Assembly: GCA_949294585.1 (NCBI GenBank)
Contig: CASFHZ010000003.1
Location: 1-33,642 of the forward strand
Source of the DNA: an uncultured Christensenella sp.
GTDB lineage: Bacteria; Bacillota; Clostridia; Christensenellales; UBA1242
DNA: 33,642 bases
Direction of reading: 5' to 3'
A model generated the notes under the pieces. That model had not been told where the DNA came from. It saw nothing but the letters and a program-made list of their open reading frames with translations, and did not search any database. Shown here in pieces: positions 18,001 through 30,600 of the stretch (position 1 is its first letter; every line of letters starts with the position of its first letter). The position numbers and the translations under genes are program-made.

Positions 18001-21000
18001 CGTTCCATCTTGATTATACACTTCGTTATCAAGATAAACCACACAAGATGTTCCATAGTAGTTATATTTGTTTATTTCTTCATCATATCTAAATTTAACA
18101 AGTCCATTATTATATCCTGCAATACCACCAAAGTAATATGTTTCACCACCATTTGACAATTTTAGGTTAAACAATTCACCTTCTGGCATATAAACCATAA
18201 GTGTTGATGCTGGTGCATATGATTCATAATATTCGTTAATGTAACCATTTGTTGACTCCACACTTATGTTGTCAATTAATTCACCATTAACTCGCTTTTC
18301 ATTATCATAATCTTTTATTTGTTCACCGGCTTGTCTTTGATTGATGTCTGTTATAATTAAACCATTGTTTTTTCCACAAACTGCACCCAAATATGTTTGA
18401 TAATCACCACTTGCATAAACATCACTTGTTGAAAGTGTTATGCTTACATTTTTGATTACACCATTATTTTCACCACAAATTACACCAATATATGAGTGTT
18501 TTGTTGTTGAATCAATTTCTATGTGTCCTGATATTGTTAGGTTGCTTATCAAAGCATTTTGTGCAACTTTTGTGAACAAACCATAATATGATGAACCATC
18601 AACATCTTTTGAGAGTTTTATGTTTAAGTTTACAATTCCTCCAACATTTTCTGCATTGCCATTTATAACATTAACGCCTTTAATGCCACCTGTTAATTCT
18701 CCAAGAGGTTCAATTGCCTCATTTCCTGCATCAATAATTGAATCAAGAACATAGTACTTTGAAAGGTCAATCTTTTTAAATTCCTCCCAACTGCTTATGT
18801 GCAGAGGGTTGTTTTGCGTTCCATCACCAACTTTTACTTCTATGTCAAGTGAATAGTCATAGTTGCCATAATCATCAATGTATTTAGATGTTGGAACAAT
18901 GTGAAGTATTCCACTTCCTCCACCAACTCCAGAATATTTTAATTTGATATAATCGGAGTTGTATTCAAGTTGAACAACAGAAGAACTTGTATCCAACGAA
19001 GGTTCAAACCAAACAACATAATTTTTGTTTGTTGCATTGTTTGGCATAATATAAGGATACAAAATAACCTCTTTGTTTATTGAATCAAGATAAACTTGGT
19101 CCATATAATTTTCAAGCCAAACACCATCAACTTTCACATATTCTTCAACATTAATTTGAACAGTTGAATTTAGGTGTTTACCATATTCGCTTATTATTGC
19201 CTCAATTTTAAATGAGCCACTAGGTTCACCTTGTGCATCACACACGAATTTTAGTTCATTTGGATAAAAATATCCATAGGTTATTGAACCTGATTCTGTT
19301 AAAATATACGCTTTTAAACTTTCACTCCACTCATATGAAATAGAGAAATCCCACTCAACTTGATTTGCTATTTGAATAGAATCAAGTTCTTTGCCATCAA
19401 CATATAATTTGAAAGTTACTTCTGACATTAATCTATCCAAATATCCAACTGTGTTAACATCATAAACATCAACCTGGCTTGAATATTCGCCTTCCATATC
19501 TCCGGAATTTAAACCAGTAATTAAAAATGATGAAATTGGATTAAAACAAGTAACAGTAAAACTGTAATCTGTGTTGTTTACAACATCATCAACAAGTGCA
19601 AAGTTTTCTATTTTCTTTGTGTTTAATGTAACAGTAATGGTATATACATTGTCATCTGCAACAAGTGCCTTAATTCTGTTGTTGTTGCCAACTTGTATAA
19701 CATCGTTGTTTTCACTAACCAATGAAAAACTGTACATATCATCATCTATTAAATCGAAATCTATGTTAGATGACACTTCAAACTCTGCATTAATACCTCT
19801 AAGTGCAACGGAGTTTAATGTTTCTTGTTCCAAAACATTTTTATATGTAACTTCTGCAACTGCATCGGAATTAACAGAAGATATATAAAGCATAAAATCA
19901 CTTATGTTTAACTCTTCTTTAACAACAATTTTTATTCTTGTTGAAATTCCACTTGACAAAATTAATGTGTAATTTGCAGTGCCCACTTTTAGTGCTTTTA
20001 TCTTTAATTTTGCAACATTATCTGCAACTTGACTAACTTCAACATAGCCACTGTTTAAAAAGTCTGGAATTGCTGTTATTTTGCCAATGTACGCATCAGG
20101 TTCAACAACAACAAATCCATCAAACTCAACCTCATCTCCATTTTTTAAGTAAATGGTTGAGTTTTGATATTTATCAGAATCAACATAGAAATTTGTTGCA
20201 CTCTTGTGAACAACAACCTTTATTTCATTATAAACAGGCTTTTCGGTTAGTTGTGATATGCATTCAAATCTTATGCAAATATAGTCACCAACACTTGCTG
20301 GCATAACTGCTCTACCATAATAAACAACTGGTATTGACAAATTGTCAATTTCTTGTTCGTTTTGTATTTCAACACCATTGTATGTAACGCATATGTATTG
20401 TTTTATTGTTTCATAATCAACATTTGTATATGTTGTTTCAAGTGTTGAAGGGTTTGTTTTTGCAATTAAAAAACTAATTTTAATTGTATCATATGTTGCA
20501 TTGCTTGGGTCAACTGACAACAAAACTTCTTTTTTTGTTGAATCAAGTTGATTGTCAAACAAATCAACAATTTCATCATATTCTTTTTGTCCGTTTATTT
20601 TTATATTTTGTGGAACTGTAAACATCTCCACTCTGTAACTTAAATCAACATAATATGCATCGTAATCTTTATAAGAAACTCTTATTATTAAGTTATCACT
20701 TGTGATATTTTTCAAATTATTGTGTTGAATATCTATAAAAATTGTATTTTCATAATCCGATGATTGATATGTTTCAATATAAAGTGCATTTTTTTCTGAC
20801 AACACTTCATATTGGTAAATGGAATTTGCCTGATATGAAAATGTTAATGTCTTTTTAAACTCATTTTCATCATTTGTTAAAATTTGAATATAACTATCTG
20901 GATTTTCTTCAACTGTTTGCAACACATTGTCATCCAAACTAAGAGATGTATCAACTAAAGTTATTTTGTTTAGCACTTTAACTTGAAAATTTACATTTAA

Positions 21001-21594
21001 GTTTGGATTAAACACACTTGTAGCTGTTATTGTAACAACATCTGGTGAATCTTGTGTTGCCACAAATGTGTTGTTATCCAAAACATTTTCTTCATAACTA
21101 AATGTTAGTTGTTTTTGAGAAGAAATTACATTTGACATTGGATAAAAATTAAACATATCACTTGAAAATGTAATGCTTTCTCCCCTTAAAACATACAATG
21201 ACAAATCAGTTTTTAACGCAAACGAATTAATTGGCTCATAAATATCAACGGGAATTAACAATGTTTTATTTCCCTGCAAGAGTGTAATAGTTAGTGTTGT
21301 GCTACCACTCATTAAAGATTTTACCTTTATTCTAAAAGTTCCATCTCCCAAGTTTTCTATTTGTGTTTTGTCTATTTGTGCAATGTTTTTATCAAAGTTA
21401 AAGTCAAAGTCAATTTGTGTTTCAAAATAGTTTTCAACAGAAATATCATAAGTTTGTTCTTCACCCAAACTTAATTCAATGCTGTCGCTTGAAAAATGGA
21501 GTGCGAATTTGCTAAAATCCTCACCACAGCCAACAAACATTACTGTGCATAATGTAATTATAAATAAATTAACCATTAATAAAAATTTTTTCAT
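12019..21594 (-). CDS. Giant predicted lipoprotein with Ig-like stretches and GLUG-type beta-helix repeats, 3191 aa
   Basis: A complete giant surface protein. The N-terminus (MKK, hydrophobic core, VGC with Cys23) predicts export and lipid anchoring outside the membrane. Residues ~25-920 look like repeated bacterial Ig-like or beta-sandwich domains. DGTQNNPLHISSWEEF near 923 opens a beta-helix stretch with GLUG repeats (for example GGLVGAIENGKIL near 1243). A Big_2-like segment follows at ~1420-1500, then more beta-sandwich to ~2130. Further GLUG blocks run at ~2134-2430 and ~2600-3090 (GGIAGIVRNGTISNCTI near 2911). There is no LPxTG, SLH or enzyme motif. GLUG repeats occur in IgA-peptidase-type proteins and bacterial adhesins, so adhesion or scaffolding is the best guess. 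GGAG lies 8 nt before the ATG. The gene follows the other giant gene by 30 nt. Its C-terminal third is paralogous to the visible start of that neighbour. Confidence 0.9.
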   Translation of the reverse strand: MKKFLLMVNLFIITLCTVMFVGCGEDFSKFALHFSSDSIELSLGEEQTYDISVENYFETQIDFDFNFDKNIAQIDKTQIENLGDGTFRIKVKSLMSGSTTLTITLLQGNKTLLIPVDIYEPINSFALKTDLSLYVLRGESITFSSDMFNFYPMSNVISSQKQLTFSYEENVLDNNTFVATQDSPDVVTITATSVFNPNLNVNFQVKVLNKITLVDTSLSLDDNVLQTVEENPDSYIQILTNDENEFKKTLTFSYQANSIYQYEVLSEKNALYIETYQSSDYENTIFIDIQHNNLKNITSDNLIIRVSYKDYDAYYVDLSYRVEMFTVPQNIKINGQKEYDEIVDLFDNQLDSTKKEVLLSVDPSNATYDTIKISFLIAKTNPSTLETTYTNVDYETIKQYICVTYNGVEIQNEQEIDNLSIPVVYYGRAVMPASVGDYICIRFECISQLTEKPVYNEIKVVVHKSATNFYVDSDKYQNSTIYLKNGDEVEFDGFVVVEPDAYIGKITAIPDFLNSGYVEVSQVADNVAKLKIKALKVGTANYTLILSSGISTRIKIVVKEELNISDFMLYISSVNSDAVAEVTYKNVLEQETLNSVALRGINAEFEVSSNIDFDLIDDDMYSFSLVSENNDVIQVGNNNRIKALVADDNVYTITVTLNTKKIENFALVDDVVNNTDYSFTVTCFNPISSFLITGLNSGDMEGEYSSQVDVYDVNTVGYLDRLMSEVTFKLYVDGKELDSIQIANQVEWDFSISYEWSESLKAYILTESGSITYGYFYPNELKFVCDAQGEPSGSFKIEAIISEYGKHLNSTVQINVEEYVKVDGVWLENYMDQVYLDSINKEVILYPYIMPNNATNKNYVVWFEPSLDTSSSVVQLEYNSDYIKLKYSGVGGGSGILHIVPTSKYIDDYGNYDYSLDIEVKVGDGTQNNPLHISSWEEFKKIDLSKYYVLDSIIDAGNEAIEPLGELTGGIKGVNVINGNAENVGGIVNLNIKLSKDVDGSSYYGLFTKVAQNALISNLTISGHIEIDSTTKHSYIGVICGENNGVIKNVSITLSTSDVYASGDYQTYLGAVCGKNNGLIITDINQRQAGEQIKDYDNEKRVNGELIDNISVESTNGYINEYYESYAPASTLMVYMPEGELFNLKLSNGGETYYFGGIAGYNNGLVKFRYDEEINKYNYYGTSCVVYLDNEVYNQDGTVVNNSINASYVGGAVGYNENGNIVNLLVSGIVDIGSKDNVGGLVGAIENGKILNNTARVFVRGKDYVAGLVGQVSAGVIEDNKVQAIDTRTKIGEDASLIISNFGTKYDAILNAKNTSTPTYTENIAETYFKRTVVTYGTAMNLANYYGDIVQIETKEGGLSYTGKQFDNGSNIQTLDSLFNIEKYPNKTIVLMYYKAVDSTKQTYIEKYNTQNLPSDIFDDNVEVSMQSSATSVISISAQGQLVLNSTGYVEITITSLLNYDDKITLRVIVTNYISGLELYTTPDRIGTSILQTDVISLSNRNSFSVYPKFQSEFSAGNTIIETVENQNVKLEIVGNDYVKITQSGSSIILTGNGSSNSEQEKIEYYIYLNVAENDKRYLTKVNGDYVFVTEKDQSNFELTMKYTQGIYSISLDKINVTVVPSDTIKLRVEYYTDDVNDVLSLYVSYKETGEYITDNSTIQYYFNITKSNASLVSGESNKYYIDYVISMNTDNRIRTGEYQFIFSGSDGMAIKVLNVNYLSQPLTSVIVKNYSFADNENIVIGSTPEGNVIYNTSYTMQETDTITAGEVNILRTVVMPEFADYSYIEITNADSNIQSGKIVLFGLLQEYQNADQAIVSSEGYFTANGIRVLKSSIKGGDLKVLYRLATNVVEGDSVTLNINFYNENGEIVYSQQQKVLTIAINKTIDVSISNKEAKDETSTSKSYYVARGYSYALNVSSVGYNENEIVIECNSPYGTITKENGIYYLQISDSINYISNQEGVDFTITYYGRRVVNGQTVESSKKFIVCTVVEYVLESLDIKELFSDNNLVLSVKNAVDIRDYMIDKLEIEHSSNAQNAVEQLKQSLKENATFYYKVSDTYEFLTSTTTLDNQYVTIKENFEVIPNYVGENLFQFGISATLQYSGGYIKVVNEQYEDVDITKIKEFNVVVNQRTSEESAFPIYDLEDLLNMSAGNYYVLMDDIVIPSNFNPIDVDIKKLDGNNNKIIFTGNYGNYQNVNQFGLFKQIYQDTVIENLIIDIQGNGTVMMEFNNLTSTSPLIFGLLTAQNNGTITNCMVTMSNLNTALKVTNSASISATNTSYVSGFVGTNNGYITNCRVSVKIESSGANLAGFVAVNNGHVSSSYVTNSLIRNSSTNVNNSTGGFVTINNGKIILSYIEGKYSEGVIYMYADDGDYIVRASSIAGAFAYSNSGEISDSYANIPVISSSRNSGFVCINDGQISRCYTTSKLGDKDTENYPFFITNSTDAIIEHCYFLKDTNFNVNINQSNDNLSSDVLRATTLAEFATGYVVENNIIQNEKLFSEFIINTNGDKNKGVWFYPTDNDSKTYNVSDTINPSEFEYSKYIACESYVYNGTVQQFVANRPQLVSANLLAYSKVEIDTSNVNEETGEIIYTYKPIESIYASEGSIYNPIIIYSATQLEAEIINGSYKDENSLNYRIVRDIDYSSEGVVVSNLYRTVITGYIEGNGLKISGFSINTNESLYSGGFFAQIGNSSTYATIQNLTFVPKYINLPNAYNVGTVAGTVQRAYVYNITVDGYSQNSDGIVILGRDIVGGVFGITNSAFDIQNISSSASANAYLTYMGSDWTSESAQNEILYEEIGGDNSKVAYSGGVIGYVGGQGKLQRVSINSEVASIGMVSGLMFGGIGRNVEVSDITLMPIYSDKNFVRASAYGGLIAGDVRGKLTNVVVEQGEDVEGYDLFKLEPRIPIAIGGIAGIVRNGTISNCTIYENVVVDKSLTVKVVGGIAGKVLQSATFENCYVYGDVQARQAVGAVVGELVANQTANVNVIMSNIIVGSTDSYVTLQLNKPATDTSTIDVYVGGLIGVISGYNTDGEALENNKLSFKDIKLYTNLTSKTISVYGTSGIDADSINYNVWAGGLIGGYENVASSSYWASKITLSSSQSTNKIDIYTNINLTISNLRNGLDDNGIAKEFNTYLSWLNYKGLNTENINFDDNLNYDILINGKAFSFNSQTPDKCYGYINVQTQGVVMTN

Positions 21595-21624
21595 TTTCCT
21601 TTCTCCATTTTTCTTGCTTAAAAC
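21595..21624 (-). promoter_or_regulatory. Short intergenic junction of the giant-gene operon with ribosome binding site
   Basis: Only 30 nt separate the TAG of the upstream giant gene from the ATG of the giant lipoprotein. The gap contains GGAGAAAGGAAA on the minus strand, with GGAG 8 nt before the ATG. No promoter or terminator fits in it, so the two genes are almost certainly co-transcribed. Confidence 0.8.
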
Positions 21625-24600
21625 CTAATTTGCTCCAAATGTTAAGTCTATTCTAGTTCCATTAACATCATACTCACTTATAATATAACATACTTGTTCA
21701 TTGTCGCTATATTGATAATTTTGATTTTGAGTAAATGTATCATTTTGACTTGGAATATATTGAACTAACACACCATCAACAGATGTAATTCTTGTAGTTA
21801 AAATTTTATTTTCATCATTATATACACCTTCTGTTGTGCTAAATTTTTGAATAATTGTATCTTTTATTGTAATTATACCATTAACAACTGCAATTTCTCT
21901 TGTTAGAGTTGTTTGAGTGTAAATTGTTGTATCATTAACAACATCACTAGTTTCAACTGTAATTGTCAATGGTTCGGTTGTTGCACTTGCTTGAACTTCT
22001 TTTCTAACAAAAATGTATTCTCTAACAACAATATCAGTTTCTGCTTTTATTGTTGCATCGTTGTATAAAAGGTACCCATTCACAACAACACCACCCAAAC
22101 TGTATTCGGTGTAATCATCCAATTTTTTAACATTTAATGAACCAACAATTTCGTATCCATCAAGTGTGAAATACATTGTTTTATTGTCAACATTTATGTT
22201 TACTTTTACAGCATAACTATTGTTAAATGGCAACAACTCAACAACACTTGCTTCACAACCATTGTTTGAACTTGAATACTTAATTGTTATAAATTTACCT
22301 GTTTCATCAATTTTAAATTTAAACAAATAATCATATCCGCCATTACTTGAAACCATTTGTGTGTAGTTGTACTTAATGAATGTCTTTTCAATTGTAGCAT
22401 CATATACATCTTTAACAGTGATAAATGTTGTGCCCATATTATAAACAAAACCAGAGTCTATATCAAATCTAATTGTTGTATTGCCTATTAGTTTTATTAC
22501 AACACAATCAACCACACTATCAACAAGTTCTCTGTTTATGCTAGCAATTGTTGTTCCTGTTGTTATTAAGAGCGAATTAAAGAGGTCAACATCACTCTTT
22601 GTTAAAGCTCCATTTTCTTCAACAAATAAACTAAATTTTGAACTGCTCGCATCAATAACAGCTTTGTTTTCATCAAGCATATCAAATTCTTCATTGTTGC
22701 CAATTGCATTGTATTGATATAGATATACCGAATTATTTTCATTAAACAATTCCAAAACTCTAATCATTGTTAAATCAGTGTAAATTCCCACCAATTCTTT
22801 TTCATTGTCACTTGTTGAAATTGATATGTATGTTTCACCTATATCAAGTTCTTGTTTTAACTCAAATTTTGCATATCTGTTAAAACTCATACCAATTTCA
22901 TCAACATTTTCAAACAGGTTCTTAATTGTTACTGTTTGTGTTTCATTTTTTATTGTGATTGAGTTAGTTGGTATATTTTCAATTATTGTATAGGTATTTT
23001 CACCTAATGTAATTGTATATTGCATTTCACTTATAACAAGTTTTCCGTTTAAGATATCAACAACAAAATAAACACTGTTATTTTTTGAATTTTCAATTCT
23101 TAATGAATTTCCTTGAACTGATATTGAATATGTGCCTTCAAGAACAAATGGCATATCATTATTTCCATAAGTAAATGTTAAATATGTGTAATTATCATTA
23201 TCTGCATATTGCACACTTGCTTTGTTGCCATCTGGGCCAAAGGTTAATGTTTGAACATCGACAAGTCTAAATGTATCTTCTGTTGTTGAAGTTTTTTCAA
23301 GAATATATTGCAATATTTTTCCATCACTTGTAAATACATAAGCTTCAAAAACTTCGCTGAATAATGATGTTTCATAACTGTAATTTAATCTGTTAGAAAC
23401 AACAATATAGTTTCCACTAAGCCCTTCAACAACTGCATTGTTCACAACATTTGCCTTAGCAGAATTGTTGTAACTTAAAGTAATTTCGTTTACAACTTCT
23501 TCATTTGTTTGAACTTCACTTTCATATGAAATATCAAATATAAATCTATTAGAAGTTATGCTTTCTAGTGTAATTGTGTATGTTTGTGTTGTTAATTCTT
23601 GCTTTTTGTTAATTTCTCCACTTGAATTTATTTCATAATTTATTGTTGTTAAATCAACTTTTATTTCTTCACTAAATTCATTTGTTTCAGAAATTTCGTT
23701 TAGTGGCAATAGGTCATTTGAAAATTCAATAATTGTTTCAGAAATTGGGAAGAAGAAATTATTTCTGCTTGAATTTGGACTTATTTGCTCAGATGATAAG
23801 TAATATATTTTTCCTAAATACAATGTCTTTGAATTAGATGTAATGAAAATATAATCAGTGTAATTATATAGTCCCTCTTCATTTGTTTCACAAGATATTA
23901 TATAAGGTTTATATACTGCATCTAAAACATTAATTTCATTACCCTCAATTGTTTTTAAATTTACTTCAATCTTTTCAGAAGTTTCATATGATGTCAATTG
24001 AATTTTATTTTCGCCATATACAACATAAACATTTTCTATTGTTTTGTTTTCCAAATTATCAAGATTAAGTGATTTTATGTTGTTGTTATTTGTTAACTTC
24101 CAACCATTATTATCTGTTAAACCATTGAATGTAATAATATCAATGCTTGTGCTAATATCATTTTTTATACAATTAACAGTTAAACTGTAACCATTTGAAT
24201 TATCAGAAGTGATATTTTTATATTCAAATGTATCTATTTTATCTTGTGAATTTACAGATATGCTTCCACCATTAGAAGAAATTTGAACATCTGTTGAATC
24301 TGTTTGAGATATTATCATATTTAGGTCAATTCTCTGACTTCCATTTGAATCAATATACAAATCAGATTCAGTTAATGGAGTAACAGTTGAAGCATTAATT
24401 CCAAGTGGATAGAAATTAGATGTTCTGTTTGCTAGTGGATAAGCCTGATATTTATACAAGTTGTATATCAAATCAGAAGATGAGTATTTAAAGCCAGTAA
24501 CATATTCCATTTTTACATCGTTAACAAGGTTATAATCATTGTTGTCAATAGTTCCTGTGATTATTATCTTATAAACTCTTTCTTCATAATTATATAGATA

Positions 24601-27600
24601 TGTTTCATCTTCTTGTGTAGAAATAGTTTCCTTTATAACAAATAACAAATACTCCTTTTGGAAGTTATACATTGTAGAAAGTTTGCCATCTACATAAGAA
24701 TTTTCAATATTTTTGTTAATTTGAGCTTTAAATTCATACAAATCAATTTTTAATATGTCTGTGTAATCTGTTTTGATATTACCGTTATTATCCTTATATT
24801 TACCATAACCTTCGGTGTAAACAATTTGTTTTGAACTTGTTAGTAGTTCATTATAGTTATTATTTAGCTGATTTTCTGTTGAGATAGAAGATTCATAGTT
24901 AGGATTTGCAATAGATAGTGGTTTTGTGTTTGTTTCGCAATTTTCAATTAAGAATGCATTTGCATCAACATTATTTGCAACACAAGAAGATGCATAAGCA
25001 CTATTTGGATAAACACTTCCACCAATTCCAGATAAAATGTAAACTTTTTGTCCAGAAACATTAGATTGAATTGTAACATTTGTCATTGAAACATTTTCTT
25101 CGTTAAATGTTTGAGCAAAGGCGAATAACCCTGCTGAATATGTTGCACTTTGTGGATTGCTTGTTTTTGCTGAGATTAGTGATAAACCAACATTAACTTC
25201 GTTTAAGCTTATCTTTTTATCTCCTTGATTTAAGTGTCCAACAACCCCACCAGTTTTTATGATTAAGTTATTAGATTCAACATCAATTATTCCATTGTTA
25301 ACATTAACATTGCTTAAAATTAAGTCTGTTTGGTCAACATAACCAATAACTCCACCAACAACTGAATTTAATGAATTTGTTGTAGTGATTGCAAAATCAC
25401 TTGTTTCAAAAGAGTCTCTAGCAATTTCAACATTAGTTAAAGTAACATCTGAATTTGCTACTTTCCCTATTATTCCACCAATAGCATTGTTTTCATTTGA
25501 AACACTTGTTGAAGAAGCTATTAACTCTATATTAATTTTTTCAATTGTTAAATTATTGATGTTTACACTGCAATTATTGCTTACATTTGCAATAACTCCA
25601 CCTATGTTTGACACAGCTTTTGATATTGTTCTATTTCCAAAATTATCAACTTTATAGTCTTTATAATAGAAGTATAAAGCAACCTCATCGGTTATGTTAA
25701 TTTTACCATTTTCAACAACTGTTCCAACAACACCACCAACATTAATATTGTTTGTTGTGTAAATTTCAAAATCACTGCTATAAGACATTGTTATATTTTC
25801 CATTGTCAATGATTTTACATATCCAAATAGTCCCAAAGATGTTTCATCTGATGTATTGCTGTAAGATAATTTAATGTTGCTTAGTTGTGTTGTTTGGTCT
25901 GTGTGTGAAGTTGTACCAACAAAACTTCCATTAAATGGACTTGAAACTGTACCAATAGGTGTAATTGCAGAATTAAATGAAATATCATTTAACACTTTAA
26001 CTGTGTAGCCACCTTTAATTAAACTGTTGCATAGTTTATGGAATTTTTCAGTATTAATTGCATTGACTTCTATTCCATAAGATTGAATATATTCTCTTAT
26101 TGCAGAGTTATTAATAAGACTATCTTTGTCAACAATCAAACCATTTTCATCTGTTGGAATTATTGGAACTAGGTCATTAATTAATGACGTCATTGTTCTA
26201 AAATCTTTTTGAGCACTGTATCCTTCGCCATTTTGTGAGCCAATATTAATAATTGCGTTGTCATCATCGTCAAAAGATATGTTGCTATTTAGCATACTAT
26301 CTAATGATGTTTTTGCTATTTCTTCTGATGTAGTTAAAATCCATTCACCATTGTATTGCGACCAGTTGTCACCCAAATCTTCTTTTTCAATGTCATCGCT
26401 TGTAACTGCTTTTGTGTAATTTTTGTAATCAAAAGAACCAAAGCCAGTGTTGTAAACTAATCCATAAGTTTTAAACACATTTGATATAACCTCTTCGCCA
26501 TCTTTTATAGTAGTTGCAACACTATTGTCCATAATTCCATATTGAGAAGAACCATTAATTTCAATTTCATAAACAGATGAAATTGTATCTTCATTGCCAC
26601 TATATACAGAGTATGCATTTACTTTTGTTGCACCTTCTCTACCCAAACCAATACTGTCAAAATAGATGTCATCTACATACAAAAGTTTAGAGCTTTCTTG
26701 TGAATAAATATATTTTCCATCATCAGTTTTATTTAATCCCATCCAACTATTGCCAGTAAACATAGTTAATAGTGATTTTTGTTTATCAACATAGTTTGGA
26801 GTTCCTGCAATTTGGTGGTCTTTACCTTCACTGTTTCCTTCAAGTATATAACCTATCTTTTTACCTCCAGTTATAACTTCAATCAATCTACTAAATACTT
26901 CTGCTATGTTTTTCGGAGCATCTATTGTTCCCCAAACTTGACAATCGTTAAAATATTGTTCATAAACATCTTTATAATTTGTGTTTTCAAAATAATATTC
27001 AGGAATTTCAATGGAACGAGATAATATCTTTATTGATACAAATGCCATAGCCAAACCACTAGCCATAATACTAGTTGCAAATACACTGATGATTGGGAAA
27101 ACGGTTCCACTAATCAACAATGGTGCAAGTGATGCAACAACTGTTGCTACTACAGCCATACTAATCTGCAATCTGTTGTTTAATTCTGTTCCATCAACTT
27201 CCAAATAAGCATATGGACTTCTTGCGTTTATTCCACCAGTAACTTGTGAATAGTTAATGCAAGAATTTACGCTTTGATATTGGTTTGCAATACCTGCAGA
27301 ATATGCTTGTTGCTTAGATTGTCTTAAGAATAGTTTTGAATATCCTTCTTCGTTTCCATTAACATAAACATTTGGCAAATGATTCATTCCTTGTTGTTGG
27401 TCAAAACCATCTCCAACAGGTTCAAATTGATATTTTGCATATGATGTAATAGACATTGCTTTATTGTAACAGTTTGTTATATTCCCACCATATCCACTTA
27501 TACCACCTGCATATGTAGTTATAAATGAGATTTGATTACCTACCACTAAATTAGCATATTCTGTTAAATAACAATTGTCTATTAAAGTTGTTGCATCTTG

Positions 27601-30600
27601 ATATTCGCTTATATCATTCATTTCCAGTGCTGAATTAACACCAACATATCCAACAATTCCACCTGCATAGAGAACTAAATCTTCTCCATTTTTAGACAAA
27701 TCACTAGTAAATACATCTATTTTTGAATTAATGCTTGAATATGATATTGTTCCAGACAATTGTTGTCCAACAATTCCACCAAAAATTATTGTGTTTCCTA
27801 TTGGAATGATATCAGACAAAAATTCCAAAGAAATGTTTTTATTTAACGCTGAATTTGTAACTGTACCACCATCTAAGCAACCAACTAAGCCTCCAATAAT
27901 CCAATTTGAAACATAACCAATGTAAATTTTAAATGTATTGTTATTATCTGAAGTATTAGAAATTGAGCAATTAGTTAAAATAGAATTTGTTTGTAACAAT
28001 CCAATGATTGCCCCATAGCAAATCTCTGATACATTTTCTATATCAAATGCATCATTTTCATCAATAAATGCATTTATTCCAGTTATTGTCGAATTAACAG
28101 CATTGTTACCTAAAGAACCTAAATACACTTTATCATTATTACCATAATAATAAATTATTAAAGAATCTATGACTATATTTTTTATAGTAGAATTTTTAAT
28201 TTCGTTAAATATTCCACCATTTTCGGAAAGTAGATTTTTTATTGTATGAGATCCAGAGGAAACACCATCAAATCCATTTAAAACAATGTTTTCTACATTT
28301 TTAGATTTCCAATCCAGTGTTTTTGTATTAGAACCAATATCCTGAACTAAAACATAATATATTGAAATTTCTTCTGAACCATTAGCAATTTGATTTAATT
28401 TACCCAAATTTGGAATTTGGTATGGATTGTTGCTTGTACCGTCACCTGTATTGTGATGCATATAATCAATGCTTGCATAAACACCATCACTAAATGAACC
28501 ATAACCATACGCATAATTTACATTTAACGACATATTTCCTTTATAAATAGAAGTTAAATTTTCATTTTTATAGTTAACAGCCATCTCATCTGTTGTCTTT
28601 TCTGATTCACCACCAATTTCAACATTTGATTCAAGTGCTATTTTATCGTAATAATTTGAACTATTATTATCAAATACATAATAAGTGGCGCCTTTTGATT
28701 TTAAATTTATTATTTTGCAAATAGTGTAACAATATTTTACATCTCCTGGGCCAAAAGCATAAACCAAACCAATGTATTCTGTTGAATTTTCTTCTGAATT
28801 TTGCAACGAACCAGATGCATAACAACTTAAAACCGCTCCACTATTTTTTCTAACAAATCCAGCTATGCTAACTTCATCTTTGTTTCCTTTAAAATGAGAA
28901 ATCATAGAACTTGCAACATAACTTTCTTTAATTAAACCTGCATTTTCGGATACAAAACCTGAAACTGGCAAACTAGATTTAATTATTCCGTTTATAACTT
29001 TGTTTTCTGTGTTACTTCTTCCTCTAACATTGCAAGAGTAAATAATACCACTGTTATATTGAACAAATCCAGCAACATCATTGTTTAAAGTTATAGCAGT
29101 GTTGTCAACATTCACTTGTTTATCACCAGCACTATCTTGAGCGTTTGTATAATTAACATAAGACACAACACCTGCAACATAACTATTTTTATCAACAGCG
29201 CCAATTGGACTTGTTTGTTCGCCATTGTATTCAAATGAAATAACTGCTCCATCTGCAACTAAAACGGAATTCTTTAAAATGCCAATTTTTGTTAAAATTG
29301 AAGAATTTTGCAAGTAGATATATTGTCCATCAATAATCTCTTCACTTGGATTTAGACTTAATAGCATAGGATTTAGTTTTGTCCCCTCTGTAAATAAATC
29401 ATCACTCCACAAAACAAAACTATCTTTTTCATTGTCTTCGTTTACAATTCTATTTGTCAAAACATTTCTTGCTTCAATTAATAAATCATAAAGAGTAGTA
29501 TTTTCGCCAAAGTCATTATTACTTTGAGTGCATAATGTGTATATATGTGAATATTTATTTGATGAAACAACCCCATCATTGTCATCTTTCACATTTTCTT
29601 TTGAATATGAACCAACAATTGCATTTGCTTGATAGTTAGAAGATAAATCTTCGTCAAGTTTGTTATAATGTGTGTTTAAACAAATGTTATTTGCAATATT
29701 TAAACTATTTGTACCAGTACTGTCAACTTGTGCACAAATTCCACCATAAACATAACTATCCATTAATGTAATATCAGTTGTTACAGATTTATCAAACTCA
29801 CCATTGTCACTATTGTAAGCATATGTTGGATACACATTTCCTGCAACAACATTGTTGTTTACATCACACTCGCCAGAAGTTATTCCAATAAATCCAGAAG
29901 TGTATAAGAATACACTGACATCTGTTGGTGTACTCCATTTTTCGTTTGTAACTTTTACAACATTTTTAACTTCACCAGTAAATGCAGAGTTTGTTATGTT
30001 TGAACTGTTAATTCCTCCACATAAACCTGCCAAATAAACACTGCTATTTGCCTCATTAAACAATTGAATAGAATTGTAGTAAATAGAATTAGAAATATTG
30101 TAATTTGAAAGATATCCAACAAGTCCACCAACATAAACAGAATCTCCATTAGATTTTTCATCTTTTGTTTTTACTGTTATGTTTAAATAAGATTTTACTT
30201 TAAAAATATCTCCATTTTCACCTTCAAGTGTTCCTGCATATCCTGCCAAAGAACCAACATATGAGCCATTGACATTTTCAACAACAAATACACTATCACT
30301 GTCGCCAACTGTACAATTTTCTATGCTACTTGTGTTTATTGTTCCAACAAGTCCACCAACACTAACTCCAGCATTTACATTGGTAGATTGAATTTTAATG
30401 TTTGGCAAAATACAAACATTGGTTAAATCACTATTTTCTATGTTTCCTGCAAAACCACCAATATTCACTTGGTTTAACTGAATTTTTCCATTAACACTAA
30501 CATTAGATTGAATTTGTGCATCAATAGCTGTTTGAACATTAACATTGTTAATATTTCCAAACAAATATCCAACATTTGCGTTTTTAATTGTAACAACATT

